DNA of 64,000 nt from Campylobacteraceae bacterium (lineage in GTDB: Bacteria; Campylobacterota; Campylobacteria; Campylobacterales; Sulfurovaceae): the NCBI GenBank assembly GCA_027034975.1, contig JALVWQ010000038.1, forward strand, positions 1-64,000. Direction: 5' to 3'. Within the stretch, counting starts at the first letter, position 1; every line of letters begins with the position of its first letter. The position numbers and the translations under genes were made by a program. The notes beneath the pieces are model-generated. The model saw only the letters and a program-made list of their open reading frames with translations, was not told the origin of the DNA and did not search any database. Positions 8,819 through 17,845 of this stretch are shown here, piece after piece.

Positions 8819-10377
8819 TGGTAAAAAAAGAGGCAAAACCAAACTTTATCGTCTCTTTTTTTCTCTTTTTAGCAAAATCTAAAAGGTATCAGAGCTTTAA
8901 GAGTGCTATACGAGAGTTACTTCATGATCCAAAAAATATCTATAAGAAAAATATCGATTATCTCTTTATCTTTTTAATTATTAGTTCAGTTACAGTTTTT
9001 ATTTATGAGGTGAAAAATCCAATACCATACTGGTTGGAGTTTTATGCTGTATACATTACGACTACTATTTTTGTTATAGAGTATCTTATAAATTTTTGGC
9101 TCTACAATGATATAAGTAGAGATATACTTCAAGAGTATGAGAGTTCCCAATTTCTTAACCGAAAACCGCATTTTTTAAAGGTTTTTTTTAAGAGTTTTAA
9201 TAAGAAAATATCATATATCTTTACACCAATTGCTATAATTGACCTTTTAGCTATTTTGCCAGCCTATAGACCATTAAGAATTTTAAGGATTTTTGTACTC
9301 TTTAGATTCTTAAAGGTACTTAACCACGCCAGGAGTCTGCACCAGTTTTTAAATGTTTTAGCCGATAGAAAGTTTGAGCTCTTAACACTCTTTGTGCTCT
9401 TAATATTTGTTGTTTTTGTAGGGGGCTTGGCGATCTATATTACAGAAGAGAGTGCAAATAGTAATATCAACAACCTTTTTGATGCGATCTATTGGTCGTT
9501 TATTACAATAACTACTGTTGGATATGGTGATATTTCGCCTGTTAGTGAGATTGGAAGAGTTATCTCGTTTGTAATAGTAATTTTAGGGATTACGATGATC
9601 TCTTTTGCAACATCGGTAATTGTCTCTGCCTTTTCAGAAAAGCTTAATGAATTAAAAGAAGAGAGGGTTGCAGAGTATATCTCTAATAGTGATGAATACT
9701 TAATTGTCTGTGGTTATGGACAGATTACAAAGGTCTTTTTAAAACTCTTACAAGAGCAGAAGAGACGCTACATTATATTAGATAAAAATAGAGAGAGAGT
9801 CGAAGAGGCAATTAACGATGGGCATGATGCAATTGCTGATGATGCGAGTAGATTTGAGGTGATTAGTCGTCTCTATAATGAGAATGCTAAAATTACACTT
9901 TTAGCTCTCACAGGGAGTGACATAGAGAATATCTATATCTCTTTGAATGCAAAGAGTGTCTCAAGAGATATTACTGTTATAGCAAGAGCTAGTAGTGCTA
10001 AACTCTTTAATAAGTATAAAAGAGCTGGAGCCGATAGGGTTGTCTTACCAAATGAGACAGCATCATCAATGATGGTAGCTTCGATATTACACCCAACAAT
10101 GTATAAGGCGATAAATGCAATTTTAAATGCTAAAGATGTAGCAAAGATAGATGAGATGTATATAACTAAAGAGACTAAGTTATTTGATAAAAGTGTACAA
10201 GAGGTTGATTTTAAGAGATATAAGTTAATCTTTTTTGGTGTGCAAAGAGGTGTAGAGGGGAGTTTTAAGTTTAATCCAGGAGAAGAGTATATATTTAAAG
10301 AGAGAGATATATTGATTGTAATGGGGCACAAATTGAGCCTCGATTACTTTAAAGCTACTTATGAGTTAGGAAAGTAG
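8818..10377 (+). CDS. Voltage-gated-type K+ channel with RCK/TrkA domain
   Basis: A 519-residue channel. The N-terminal half has six likely membrane segments. The fourth, near 150-172, carries arginines every third or fourth residue (RPLRILRIF...RFLK), as in an S4 voltage sensor. The pore has the K+ selectivity filter TTVGYGD near 232-238. The cytoplasmic half is an RCK module: a nucleotide-binding TrkA-N domain beginning VCGYGQ near 297, a conserved RAGADRVVLP segment, and a TrkA-C domain at the end. It overlaps gatB by one base and is followed two bases later by a soluble RCK protein, with which it probably works in K+ homeostasis. The physiological trigger cannot be told from the sequence. 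Confidence 0.9.
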   Translation: MVKKEAKPNFIVSFFLFLAKSKRYQSFKSAIRELLHDPKNIYKKNIDYLFIFLIISSVTVFIYEVKNPIPYWLEFYAVYITTTIFVIEYLINFWLYNDISRDILQEYESSQFLNRKPHFLKVFFKSFNKKISYIFTPIAIIDLLAILPAYRPLRILRIFVLFRFLKVLNHARSLHQFLNVLADRKFELLTLFVLLIFVVFVGGLAIYITEESANSNINNLFDAIYWSFITITTVGYGDISPVSEIGRVISFVIVILGITMISFATSVIVSAFSEKLNELKEERVAEYISNSDEYLIVCGYGQITKVFLKLLQEQKRRYIILDKNRERVEEAINDGHDAIADDASRFEVISRLYNENAKITLLALTGSDIENIYISLNAKSVSRDITVIARASSAKLFNKYKRAGADRVVLPNETASSMMVASILHPTMYKAINAILNAKDVAKIDEMYITKETKLFDKSVQEVDFKRYKLIFFGVQRGVEGSFKFNPGEEYIFKERDILIVMGHKLSLDYFKATYELGK

Positions 10378-10379
10378 AT

Positions 10380-11078
10380 ATGAATAATTTAAAAGATGTA
10401 ATAGTATTTGGTTATGGTAAATTTGGAAAGTCGATAGCTAATTCGATAAAAGAGGAGGGTCATACTAATCTTTTAATAGTCGTAGATAGTGAAGAGGAGT
10501 TTGAGTTAGCCAATTTAGATGGCATGAAGGTTGTGAAATTTAATGTTGAGAGTGACGTATCTATAGAGAATTTAGATATTAAAGAGGGTGTGAACTTAAT
10601 TTGCGCAATGGATAATAACCATGAGAATCTCTTTTTGGCATTGACTTTAAGAGAGATGTATAGGAAACACTATATCTTGGCAATTTCAGACTCAATACAC
10701 TTAACAGATAAGTTTAGGATGGCTGGTGTAAGTAGGGTCATTGATATCTATAGTATTAGTGGCAATATGATTATGAATATTTTAAATATGCCTGTTGCAA
10801 CAAAATTTTTACAAGGCTTTATCAATAAGTCACACGATCTGATCTTTGAAGAGATTATAATAAAAGAGGGCTCGCCACTGCATGAGAGAATGCTTGATAG
10901 TATCGATTTTGATAAATACAATATTATCTATGTTGGTATGATAGATAAAGAGATGGGAAATAGCTTTGTCTTTAGTACAGTTGGACATAATCATAAGATA
11001 GATGTAGATGATATAATTGTCTGTGTAGGGAAAGAGAGAGATTTAGAGCGATTTAGACTTGAGTGTGGAGGTGTGTAG
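10380..11078 (+). CDS. Soluble TrkA/RCK-domain protein, probable channel regulator
   Basis: A 232-residue cytosolic protein with a TrkA-N Rossmann domain (VFGYGKFGKSIA at residues 9-20, followed by an acidic residue ending strand 2) and a C-terminal TrkA-C domain (~140-225). It has no membrane segments. Such proteins bind NAD(H) or nucleotides and gate K+ channels or Trk/Ktr transporters. It directly follows a channel that already has its own RCK module, so a heteromeric gating ring is plausible (inference). It ends exactly where gpsA begins (TAG then ATG). Confidence 0.85.
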   Translation: MNNLKDVIVFGYGKFGKSIANSIKEEGHTNLLIVVDSEEEFELANLDGMKVVKFNVESDVSIENLDIKEGVNLICAMDNNHENLFLALTLREMYRKHYILAISDSIHLTDKFRMAGVSRVIDIYSISGNMIMNILNMPVATKFLQGFINKSHDLIFEEIIIKEGSPLHERMLDSIDFDKYNIIYVGMIDKEMGNSFVFSTVGHNHKIDVDDIIVCVGKERDLERFRLECGGV

Positions 11079-11966
11079 ATGCAAATGGCTGTTATTGGTG
11101 CTGGAAAGTGGGGAAGTGCCCTGTTCCACGCCTTTCGTGAGAAAAACGAAGTTGTTATTAGCTCAAGACATAAAAGGGATATTGCTGAGTTTGTAGCAAT
11201 AAGCGAGGCACTTAAGAGAGAGTATCTTGTAATGGCAATTCCTACGCAGTTTGTGCGAGAGTTTATGCAGAGTCACTTTAAAGATAGCGGACAGAAGATT
11301 CTCGTTGCTGCTAAAGGAATCGAAGTAAGCAGCGGTAAATTTTTAAACGAAGTCTACGAAGAGTTTCTACCAAAAGAACGGATTTCGTTTCTCTCTGGCC
11401 CATCGTTTGCAGCCGAAGTAGTAAAATCTTTACCAACAGCACTTGTAGTGAGCTCTACAAATTTAGAGTTAGCGAAAACTTTTGCCGACGCGATGCCAAG
11501 TTTTATAAGATCCTATAGCGATAGCGATGTGGTTGGAGCAGAGGTGAGTGGTGCCTATAAGAATGTTATTGCTATTGCTGCAGGGGTTTGTGATGGCTTG
11601 GAGCTAGGAAACAATGCAAGAGCAGCTTTAATTTCTCGAGGATTAGTAGAGATGAGCCGCTTTGGGCAGAGCTTTGGAGCAAAGTTAGAGACTTTTCTCT
11701 CTTTAGGTGGAGCTGGGGATCTCTTTTTAACGGCTAGTAGTAACCTCTCTCGAAACTATCGTGTTGGTTTTGGGTTGGCTAAGGGTAAGAGCTTAGAGCA
11801 AATCTTAAAAGAGCTTGGCGAAGTAGCAGAGGGGGTTGCAACTACAAAGGCACTAATGAAGATAGCAAAAGCAAAAGATATCTATTTGCCAATTGCTACG
11901 GAAGTAGAGGCTCTTTTAGAGGGCAAAGAGCCAAAGCAGAGTTTAATAGATTTGTTAAATAGGTAG
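11079..11966 (+). CDS. gpsA: Glycerol-3-phosphate dehydrogenase [NAD(P)+]
   Basis: Makes sn-glycerol 3-phosphate from dihydroxyacetone phosphate for phospholipid synthesis. Its 295 residues are slightly short for the family. The NAD-binding motif IGAGKWGSAL is at residues 5-14. FLSGPSFAAEV, the catalytic-Lys region (SGAYKNVIAIAAGVCDGL) and SLGGAGDLFLTASSNLSRN are all present. ATG at 11079 directly abuts the previous stop, and a second in-frame ATG at 11085 is a possible alternative. Co-transcription with the upstream RCK genes is likely. Confidence 0.96.
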   Translation: MQMAVIGAGKWGSALFHAFREKNEVVISSRHKRDIAEFVAISEALKREYLVMAIPTQFVREFMQSHFKDSGQKILVAAKGIEVSSGKFLNEVYEEFLPKERISFLSGPSFAAEVVKSLPTALVVSSTNLELAKTFADAMPSFIRSYSDSDVVGAEVSGAYKNVIAIAAGVCDGLELGNNARAALISRGLVEMSRFGQSFGAKLETFLSLGGAGDLFLTASSNLSRNYRVGFGLAKGKSLEQILKELGEVAEGVATTKALMKIAKAKDIYLPIATEVEALLEGKEPKQSLIDLLNR

Positions 11967-12332
11967 ATGAATAAAAATAAATTTACGCTTGAGAGTATGC
12001 TAAAAGATTGTAAAAAATATATCCCCAAAGGGAATTATTGTTATTTTGAAAATGGAGAGAATTGCCCATTTTGGGAGTTAAAAACAGGAGAGTACCCAAG
12101 TGGTGAAGATGGCTATTGTCACTATTTAAAAAAGTCCGATTGGGATTTAAACGAGATATATCAAGAGAGTACAATTTTGCTTAAATCAAAAGACTGCAAA
12201 GAGTGTGAGGGTAAAAGTGTTAAAGAGCTTTATGAGTTTGGAGTGGATCCTGCAAGTAATAAAAAAAGGCATTTTCAAATTAGTCTGCTTTGGGACGAAT
12301 GTAAGGAGTGCGGGGTTAATTTAGACGAATAG
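11967..12332 (+). CDS. Small cysteine-rich protein of unknown function
   Basis: A 121-residue soluble protein starting immediately after the gpsA stop. It contains nine cysteines, most in pairs: CYFENGENC, CKECEG and CKECG near the C-terminus. Aromatic and acidic residues are frequent. The CxxC pairs suggest a zinc or Fe-S site, but I recognise no named family. The coding pattern is like that of its neighbours and translation coupling with gpsA is likely. No signal peptide was seen. Confidence 0.7.
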   Translation: MNKNKFTLESMLKDCKKYIPKGNYCYFENGENCPFWELKTGEYPSGEDGYCHYLKKSDWDLNEIYQESTILLKSKDCKECEGKSVKELYEFGVDPASNKKRHFQISLLWDECKECGVNLDE

Positions 12333-12376
12333 TATTTAGTTTAAATTTCTTTAGCTCATCTTTTCCTAACTTTCGA

Positions 12377-12382
12377 TAAAAT
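12377..12382 (+). promoter_or_regulatory. Candidate -10 box of glyS
   Basis: TAAAAT within GATAAAAT, 30 bases before the glyS ATG. The same GATAAAAT core also occurs upstream of alaS, which makes chance less likely. No -35 is evident. Confidence 0.35.
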
Positions 12383-12411
12383 AGCAAAAAAATTATTGTG
12401 ATGGGTTGGAT

Positions 12412-14454
12412 ATGGCAGATTTTTTATTAGAGATTGGTGTAGAGGAGCTTCCGGCTATTCCGCTTTTGAAGATTGTAGATAAAATTGAAAAGAGTTGGGG
12501 TGAGCTTTTAAAAGAGTATCGGCTAGAGAGTGAGTATAGTTTTGACTATACGCCAAGAAGGTTGACAATTCAAAGTAGCCTGATGCCGTTAAAGCAGGCA
12601 GATAATACTGTAGAGTTTTTTGGACCACCATTAAAGATTGCTTATAAAGATGGCGAGCCAACAGGGGCAGCACTTGGGTTTGCAAAGAAGTGTGGTGTAG
12701 GAGTTGATGAGTTAACAACAGCAACAAAGGGTGCGAATGAGGTACTCTACTATAAGCAAGAGCAAAAAGGGCAAGAGACTACAGCAGTTTTAGAAGAGAT
12801 TGTAAAGCGATGGATCGCCTCTATGGAGTTTGGAAAGATGATGCGATGGGGTGATCTGCAAGAGGAGTTTATTCGCCCAATTCGCTGGATTGTTGCAAAG
12901 CTTGATGAAAAAGTTGTTGATTTAGAGCTCTTTGGTGTTCAATCGGGGGATGTAAGCCACTTTCATAGATTTGCTACTACCAAAAGTGCTACGGTAGATT
13001 GTGCGAATTATGAAGCGTCACTAAGAGAGAATAGTGTCATTTTAGATCCCAAAGAGCGAGAGAAGATAGTTTTAGAGGGGATTGAAGCGATAGAGAGAGA
13101 GCATGGAGTAGAGGTTGAGAGAGATAGCGAACTCTTAAGTGAAGTTGTTGCGATTACAGAGTACCCAACGCCGCTTCTTGGCTTGTTTGATGCAAAATTT
13201 TTAGAGCTTCCGCCAGAGGTTATTATTACTTCGATGAAGGAGCATCAAAGATATTTTCCTGTATTTAAAGATGGTAGATTGATCAATAAGTTTGTTGTTG
13301 TAAGCAACGCTGTAACAAATGATTTTAGCAAGATTGTAGCTGGAAATGAGAGGGTTTTACTCCCACGACTTGAAGATGCTCTCTTCTTCTACCACAACGA
13401 CTTAAAGCGAGGGCTTAAGACTGATGGTTTAGAGCTAGTGCAATTTATCGATGGGCTTGGCAGCTTAGCAGATAAGATTGAGCGAGAGAAGAGTATCGCT
13501 GGGGTACTTTTTGAGAGTTACAAAGAGCAGTTAGTAAAAGAGAGTGGCAAGAGCGAAGCGGAGCTAAAAGAGCTGATTATTAGAGCAGTAGATTTAGCAA
13601 AAGCGGACTTAATGAGCGAAATGGTTTATGAGTTTACCGAGCTTCAGGGTTTAATGGGATACTACTATGCAAAAGCCCTAGGCGAGGATGATTTAGTTGC
13701 ACTTGCAATCAAAGAGCAGTATATGCCAGTAGGCGATAATGCAGAGCTTCCGAGCACAATATTTAGTACAATTGTGGCTATGAGTAGTAAACTCGATACA
13801 CTCTATGGGCTCTTTAGTGTTGGGAAAATTCCAACTGGATCGAAAGATCCTTTTGCATTGCGTAGAGCAGTAAATGGGCTTATTAGGAGTGCTTTACACT
13901 ACGATTTAAGCTTTGATATTGATAGATTAACAGAGGCTCTTAGTCCGCTCTATAAAGAGTTTGATACAAAGCAGTTAAAAGAGTTTATCTTTGAGAGAAT
14001 TAAGAAGCTAGCTAAGGTGAATCCTTCGGTTGTTGCGGCTGTTATTGCCTCTGGTGAGAGCGATATAAATAAACTCTTTAAGAAGATAGAGGCTCTTAAT
14101 ACTATTGTGCAATCGCAAGAGTCAAAAGAGCTTTTTGCAACATTTAAGCGTGTAGCAAATATCTCAAAAGAGTTAGATCTAAATAGTGATTTAAATGTTG
14201 ATGAGTCTCTTTTTGTTGAACCACAAGAGAGTGAACTTTGGAGTCGCTTTAAAGAGATAAATGGCAAAGAGTATAGTAGCTACCTAGAGAGACTTGAGGC
14301 TCTCTTTGGTTTAAAAGAGCTGCTTGATAACTATTTTGATAGTGTACTTGTTAATTCAGAAGATGCGAAGTTAAAAGAGAATAGACAAAATACAATTGGA
14401 GCAATCTATAAAGCATTTAGAGATATTGCCGATATTAAAGAGGTAACACTCTAA
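12412..14454 (+). CDS. glyS: Glycine-tRNA ligase beta subunit
   Basis: Beta chain of the alpha2beta2 glycyl-tRNA synthetase. At 680 residues it has the usual length. The family N-terminus ADFLLEIGVEELPA follows the ATG at 12412. A TTG two codons upstream is possible, but the homologous N-terminus favours the ATG. Other family blocks include DYTPRRLT, MRWG...RPIRWI, MKEHQRYFPVF and the HD-like region GDNAELPSTIFSTIVAMSSKLDTL-type segment near 440-465. The glyQ alpha subunit is not in the window. Confidence 0.95.
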   Translation: MADFLLEIGVEELPAIPLLKIVDKIEKSWGELLKEYRLESEYSFDYTPRRLTIQSSLMPLKQADNTVEFFGPPLKIAYKDGEPTGAALGFAKKCGVGVDELTTATKGANEVLYYKQEQKGQETTAVLEEIVKRWIASMEFGKMMRWGDLQEEFIRPIRWIVAKLDEKVVDLELFGVQSGDVSHFHRFATTKSATVDCANYEASLRENSVILDPKEREKIVLEGIEAIEREHGVEVERDSELLSEVVAITEYPTPLLGLFDAKFLELPPEVIITSMKEHQRYFPVFKDGRLINKFVVVSNAVTNDFSKIVAGNERVLLPRLEDALFFYHNDLKRGLKTDGLELVQFIDGLGSLADKIEREKSIAGVLFESYKEQLVKESGKSEAELKELIIRAVDLAKADLMSEMVYEFTELQGLMGYYYAKALGEDDLVALAIKEQYMPVGDNAELPSTIFSTIVAMSSKLDTLYGLFSVGKIPTGSKDPFALRRAVNGLIRSALHYDLSFDIDRLTEALSPLYKEFDTKQLKEFIFERIKKLAKVNPSVVAAVIASGESDINKLFKKIEALNTIVQSQESKELFATFKRVANISKELDLNSDLNVDESLFVEPQESELWSRFKEINGKEYSSYLERLEALFGLKELLDNYFDSVLVNSEDAKLKENRQNTIGAIYKAFRDIADIKEVTL

Positions 14455-14459
14455 GCACT

Positions 14460-15575
14460 ATGGATCTGTACGATTTAGCAGTTGTTGGTGCCGGTATTGC
14501 TGGCTGTGCAGCTGCACAAGAGGCAAAGAGTCGTGGCTTAAAGGTAGCCATAATCGATAGAGCCCAGCATCCTGCAACTGGTGGGAGTGGGGCTGCAGGT
14601 GCTTTTATCTCTCCTAAACTTGGCTCGAAAACAGAGCTTTTAGAACTTACCAACTTAGCTTTCGATTATGCTGTAGAGTTTTATAGTAAGAGGTATCTCA
14701 ATTACTTTAAGCAAAGTGGTATTGTGCGTATTCCACCAACTCTTAAAGATAGTGAGATTCTACTCTTTCACCAGTCGCTCATAGCTGCACCAAGTAGGGT
14801 ATTAGGCAAAGAGGAGCTAGAGGAGCTTGGCATAAAAGGGGAGAGCAAAGCACTCTTTTTTAAAGATGGTGGAGTATGTGATGCACAAGGGCTATGTAGA
14901 GCATTAATAGAGGGGATAGACTACTATGCTCTTGATGTAAAAGAGATTGCTAAGGGTGATGGCTATGTAGAGATAGAGCAAAACTTAAGGGCAAAAAAGA
15001 TCATCTTAGCAACAGGGTATCAAGGCTTTGGAGAGAAACTTCGCTATATGGGTATAAAGGGTTTATGGGGGAGTCGCGGAGATTTTTTTACCGATAGTAA
15101 AATAGCTGTCTCTATGCATAAGAAGGTTTCAGTCTCTGCAACTATAAATGGGGTAGTGAAAATTGGAGCTACGCATGTAAAGAGTAGCGATCCATGTAGA
15201 CTATGCAATGGCGACCCACTTGCCCCTTTAGTAGAAGCAGCTTCAAAGATGGTTGATTTAGAGAATTTGCGTATTAAAGAGATCTTTTGTGGTATGCGAT
15301 CCTCTTCGCACGATTTTAAGCCACTCTTGGGACGAGTGATCGATAGTGACTATATGCTCACACACTACGAAGCGATAAAACGAGGCTATAAAAGAGCACC
15401 ATTAAAGTATATAGAGAATATTTTTGTCTTTAATGGTATGGGTGGAAGAGGATTTGTTTTTGCACCGCTGATGGCAAAGTGGCTTATAGATTTTATCTTT
15501 GAGGGGAAAGCCTTAGATAGCAGAGTCGACGCCGATAGACTCTTTTTAAAGTGGGCGAGAAGATTGGAAGCATGA
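14460..15575 (+). CDS. FAD-dependent oxidoreductase, MnmC C-domain-like
   Basis: A 371-residue DAO-family flavoprotein. The dinucleotide-binding motif VVGAGIAGCAAA is at residues 8-19, followed by GGSGAAGAFISPKLG. The C-terminal block GMRSSSHDFKPLLGRV resembles the matching stretch of the MnmC oxidase domain, which removes the carboxymethyl group of cmnm5U in the tRNA wobble position. MnmC is usually fused to a methyltransferase (MnmC/MnmD N-domain); here the oxidase stands alone with no methyltransferase beside it. A glycine-oxidase-like role is the alternative. It begins five bases after glyS, so it sits in a translation-related operon. Confidence 0.78.
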   Translation: MDLYDLAVVGAGIAGCAAAQEAKSRGLKVAIIDRAQHPATGGSGAAGAFISPKLGSKTELLELTNLAFDYAVEFYSKRYLNYFKQSGIVRIPPTLKDSEILLFHQSLIAAPSRVLGKEELEELGIKGESKALFFKDGGVCDAQGLCRALIEGIDYYALDVKEIAKGDGYVEIEQNLRAKKIILATGYQGFGEKLRYMGIKGLWGSRGDFFTDSKIAVSMHKKVSVSATINGVVKIGATHVKSSDPCRLCNGDPLAPLVEAASKMVDLENLRIKEIFCGMRSSSHDFKPLLGRVIDSDYMLTHYEAIKRGYKRAPLKYIENIFVFNGMGGRGFVFAPLMAKWLIDFIFEGKALDSRVDADRLFLKWARRLEA

Positions 15576-16831
15576 GAAGACGATATATAGCAGCACTCAG
15601 TGTGATAGTACCGATTATTGTAATTGCTCTATTAAAGCAGTTCTATCCACTCTCGTACGATCTACTTTTTGGCTATATTGTGGCTATTGCTCTGCTCTTT
15701 AAGGGGGCACTCATCTCTTTTTTTACGGTTTCAAAGTTGAAGATTATCACCTTTCTTAAGGGCTTGACGCTGCTACAAGCTACTATTTTGCTTTTGAAGA
15801 GGTGGTTACTTGATAATGTGCTCACTATCTGGATAAAAGAGAATATTATCCGTCATATTTTAGATGCAATCAAAAATAGTATTGCATACTATAGAAGTCT
15901 AAATTTTCGAAAAAAGTTAAAAAACTTTTTTATACCACTAATAGTTACAACAACTCTTATTTGGATGGTAGGGAGTTGGGGCTATTTGGATGATATTCTG
16001 CTCTTTACTGAGCTAAAAGTCTTTATTGTAGGTTTTTCAAAAACGATGCTTTTATTGCTTAGTAAGATATTTGGCTTTGTGCTAGACTCTTGGATTAGCC
16101 CTATTTTAGAGGTGTTTGCTCTAAGTTTTTTGCTTACAAAGTTTGAAGATTGGCTAGGAAGAGAGCATTTTATAGTGAGGGCTATTAATTGGTTAGGAGA
16201 GGGGTTAAATAGTATTATTTCGCTCTTTGCAAATATTAACCGTAAATATATTGCAACTCTTTTAAATAGACCAGTAAAAAGAAAATCAAAAGAGTTAGGG
16301 GAGAATATCAATAGCTATATTAACCGCAAAAGAAGCGAATATGAGTATGAGCAGTTTGAACGGCTTGAGATAAAGATACTCAAAGGGCATATCGATGCGT
16401 ACCACAACTTCAGGGGAATGGAGAAGATAAGAGATAAAAAGTGGCTCTATAGCCTTATTAATAAGCAAACCAAAGATAATTTAGATATTGTAGCGTTTGT
16501 GTCGCGAGATAAATTTGGTAATTTAGTTGCAGAGGATGTGGATAACTCCTACTATCATGATATTTTTATCTTAGAAGGGGTCGCGAGTTCGCATAGAGAT
16601 GGCGTAAAACCACAGCAAGAGCAAATACCTGACTTTAGCGATTTTTGGATACTTAATAGCAGTAACTACCCAGCAAAGCTTGTTGCTACAGCAAAGTATG
16701 ATGGGCAGATTATTGAGCCAAAGAGTGTAACTTTTATTAAAACCAAAGAGCCTATAGATTATAAAAGAGATAAAATCTGTTTCGAGTTTAAAGAGCAAAT
16801 TGAGTGTGCCGTTGTGTTAGAGGAGGAGTAA
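15572..16831 (+). CDS. Uncharacterised multi-pass membrane protein
   Basis: A 419-residue protein whose ATG overlaps the preceding stop (ATGA). A GTG 21 bases upstream would extend it, but the overlap start is preferred. Residues about 5-200 are hydrophobic with roughly five or six membrane segments separated by basic loops. From about 230 onwards the chain is charged and probably cytoplasmic, with a short helical stretch (RKRSEYEYEQFERLEIKILK) followed by a beta-rich tail. I do not recognise the family. The next gene, a NYN-domain protein, starts on the base after its stop, which suggests that the two act together. Function unknown. Confidence 0.75.
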   Translation: MRRRYIAALSVIVPIIVIALLKQFYPLSYDLLFGYIVAIALLFKGALISFFTVSKLKIITFLKGLTLLQATILLLKRWLLDNVLTIWIKENIIRHILDAIKNSIAYYRSLNFRKKLKNFFIPLIVTTTLIWMVGSWGYLDDILLFTELKVFIVGFSKTMLLLLSKIFGFVLDSWISPILEVFALSFLLTKFEDWLGREHFIVRAINWLGEGLNSIISLFANINRKYIATLLNRPVKRKSKELGENINSYINRKRSEYEYEQFERLEIKILKGHIDAYHNFRGMEKIRDKKWLYSLINKQTKDNLDIVAFVSRDKFGNLVAEDVDNSYYHDIFILEGVASSHRDGVKPQQEQIPDFSDFWILNSSNYPAKLVATAKYDGQIIEPKSVTFIKTKEPIDYKRDKICFEFKEQIECAVVLEEE

Positions 16832-17575
16832 ATGATAGAGAAGAGAGATTTAATAGCACTATTTATAGATTGCGATAATATTTCGCATAGAGCTATTGAT
16901 GGTATTATTACTGAGCTTAGTCGTTATGGGGTGGTGAATATTCGACAAGCCTATGGAAATTGGAGCAAAGAGAATCTGAAAAATTGGGAAGAGAAGCTTT
17001 TAGAGTATGCAATAAAGCCAATCCAGCAGTTTGACTACTCGAAAAATAAGAATGCGACCGATATTTTAATGACGATAGATGCAATGGATTTGATGCATAC
17101 AAAAAATATAGATGCTTTTGCCTTTGCTACAAGCGATAGCGACTTTACACCAGTAGTTATGCGGCTTTTGGCTGAGGGAAAAAAGGTCTTTGGTTTTGGA
17201 GAGAAGAAGACACCAAAGTCGCTAGTAACTGCTTGCTCGCAATTTGTCTATACCGATAATCTTTTAAATAGCAGCGATAGTAAAGATATTAAAGAGAAGC
17301 GTTCTTCTCGAAAGAGTAAACGAGAGTTACAAAAAGATAAATGGCTTGTAAATCTGCTTCGAAATGCTGTAGAGCAAACTAGTGATGAGTATGGCTGGGC
17401 AAACTTAGCAGATGTGGGTACATTTATAAGCAACTCTACCTCTTTCTCGCCACTCAATTATGGTTATAAAAAACTAAGTGCTATTATTAAAGAGATAGAC
17501 CTTTTCGATATAGCCTTTGATGAGGTCAGCTTGCAGATGAGTATTCGCGATAAACGCTTCAAAGAGGGGTTTTAA
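16832..17575 (+). CDS. NYN-domain RNase-like protein with C-terminal OST-HTH/LOTUS-type domain
   Basis: A 247-residue soluble protein. The N-terminal domain (~1-145) is a NYN (PIN-like) fold with its acidic metal site visible: LFIDCDN (residues 8-14), NATDILMTIDAMD (~73-85) and ATSDSDFTPV (~98-107). The later motif GKKVFGFGEKKTPKSL is typical of DUF88/LabA-like proteins. The C-terminal ~80 residues (WLVNLLRNAVEQ... through INNYGYKKLS-like SPLNYGYKKLSAII) look like an OST-HTH RNA-binding domain. Family knowledge suggests a metal-dependent RNase. It follows the membrane protein without a gap, and its stop is 19 bases before the convergent toxin gene. Confidence 0.85.
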   Translation: MIEKRDLIALFIDCDNISHRAIDGIITELSRYGVVNIRQAYGNWSKENLKNWEEKLLEYAIKPIQQFDYSKNKNATDILMTIDAMDLMHTKNIDAFAFATSDSDFTPVVMRLLAEGKKVFGFGEKKTPKSLVTACSQFVYTDNLLNSSDSKDIKEKRSSRKSKRELQKDKWLVNLLRNAVEQTSDEYGWANLADVGTFISNSTSFSPLNYGYKKLSAIIKEIDLFDIAFDEVSLQMSIRDKRFKEGF

Positions 17576-17593
17576 TCCCAATATTGCCTTAGA

Positions 17594-17845
17594 TTAGTAC
17601 ACCTCTTTTCTAAGGGCGACTCTAATGATTGTTATTACTAGTAAGCCATTCTCTTTGAGGTATATAATTCTATAGTTACCTGCCCTTTTTCGAAACTTTC
17701 CTTTATGTTTCCCTTTGAGTGCTTTATCGTTCGTAAAGATTCCATTTTGTAGTTCTAATATCTTTGTTGCAACAAGCTCTTTAGCTTTGGTATCTAATTT
17801 TAAGAACTCTTTTTCGGCACTTTTTTCAAATGCTACTTTATACAT
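17594..17845 (-). CDS. Type II toxin, RelE/ParE family
   Basis: An 83-residue basic protein with the RelE-fold signature: YKVAFEKSAEKEFLKLD at the start, then LKGKHKGKFRKRAGNYRIIY and the C-terminal IIRVALRKEVY. RelE-type toxins cleave mRNA on the ribosome, whereas ParE-type toxins poison gyrase; the conserved Arg/Tyr pattern (GNYRIIY) fits RelE better. Its ATG lies inside the 3' end of the antitoxin gene (8-base overlap), the usual antitoxin-first arrangement. Confidence 0.87.
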   Translation of the reverse strand: MYKVAFEKSAEKEFLKLDTKAKELVATKILELQNGIFTNDKALKGKHKGKFRKRAGNYRIIYLKENGLLVITIIRVALRKEVY

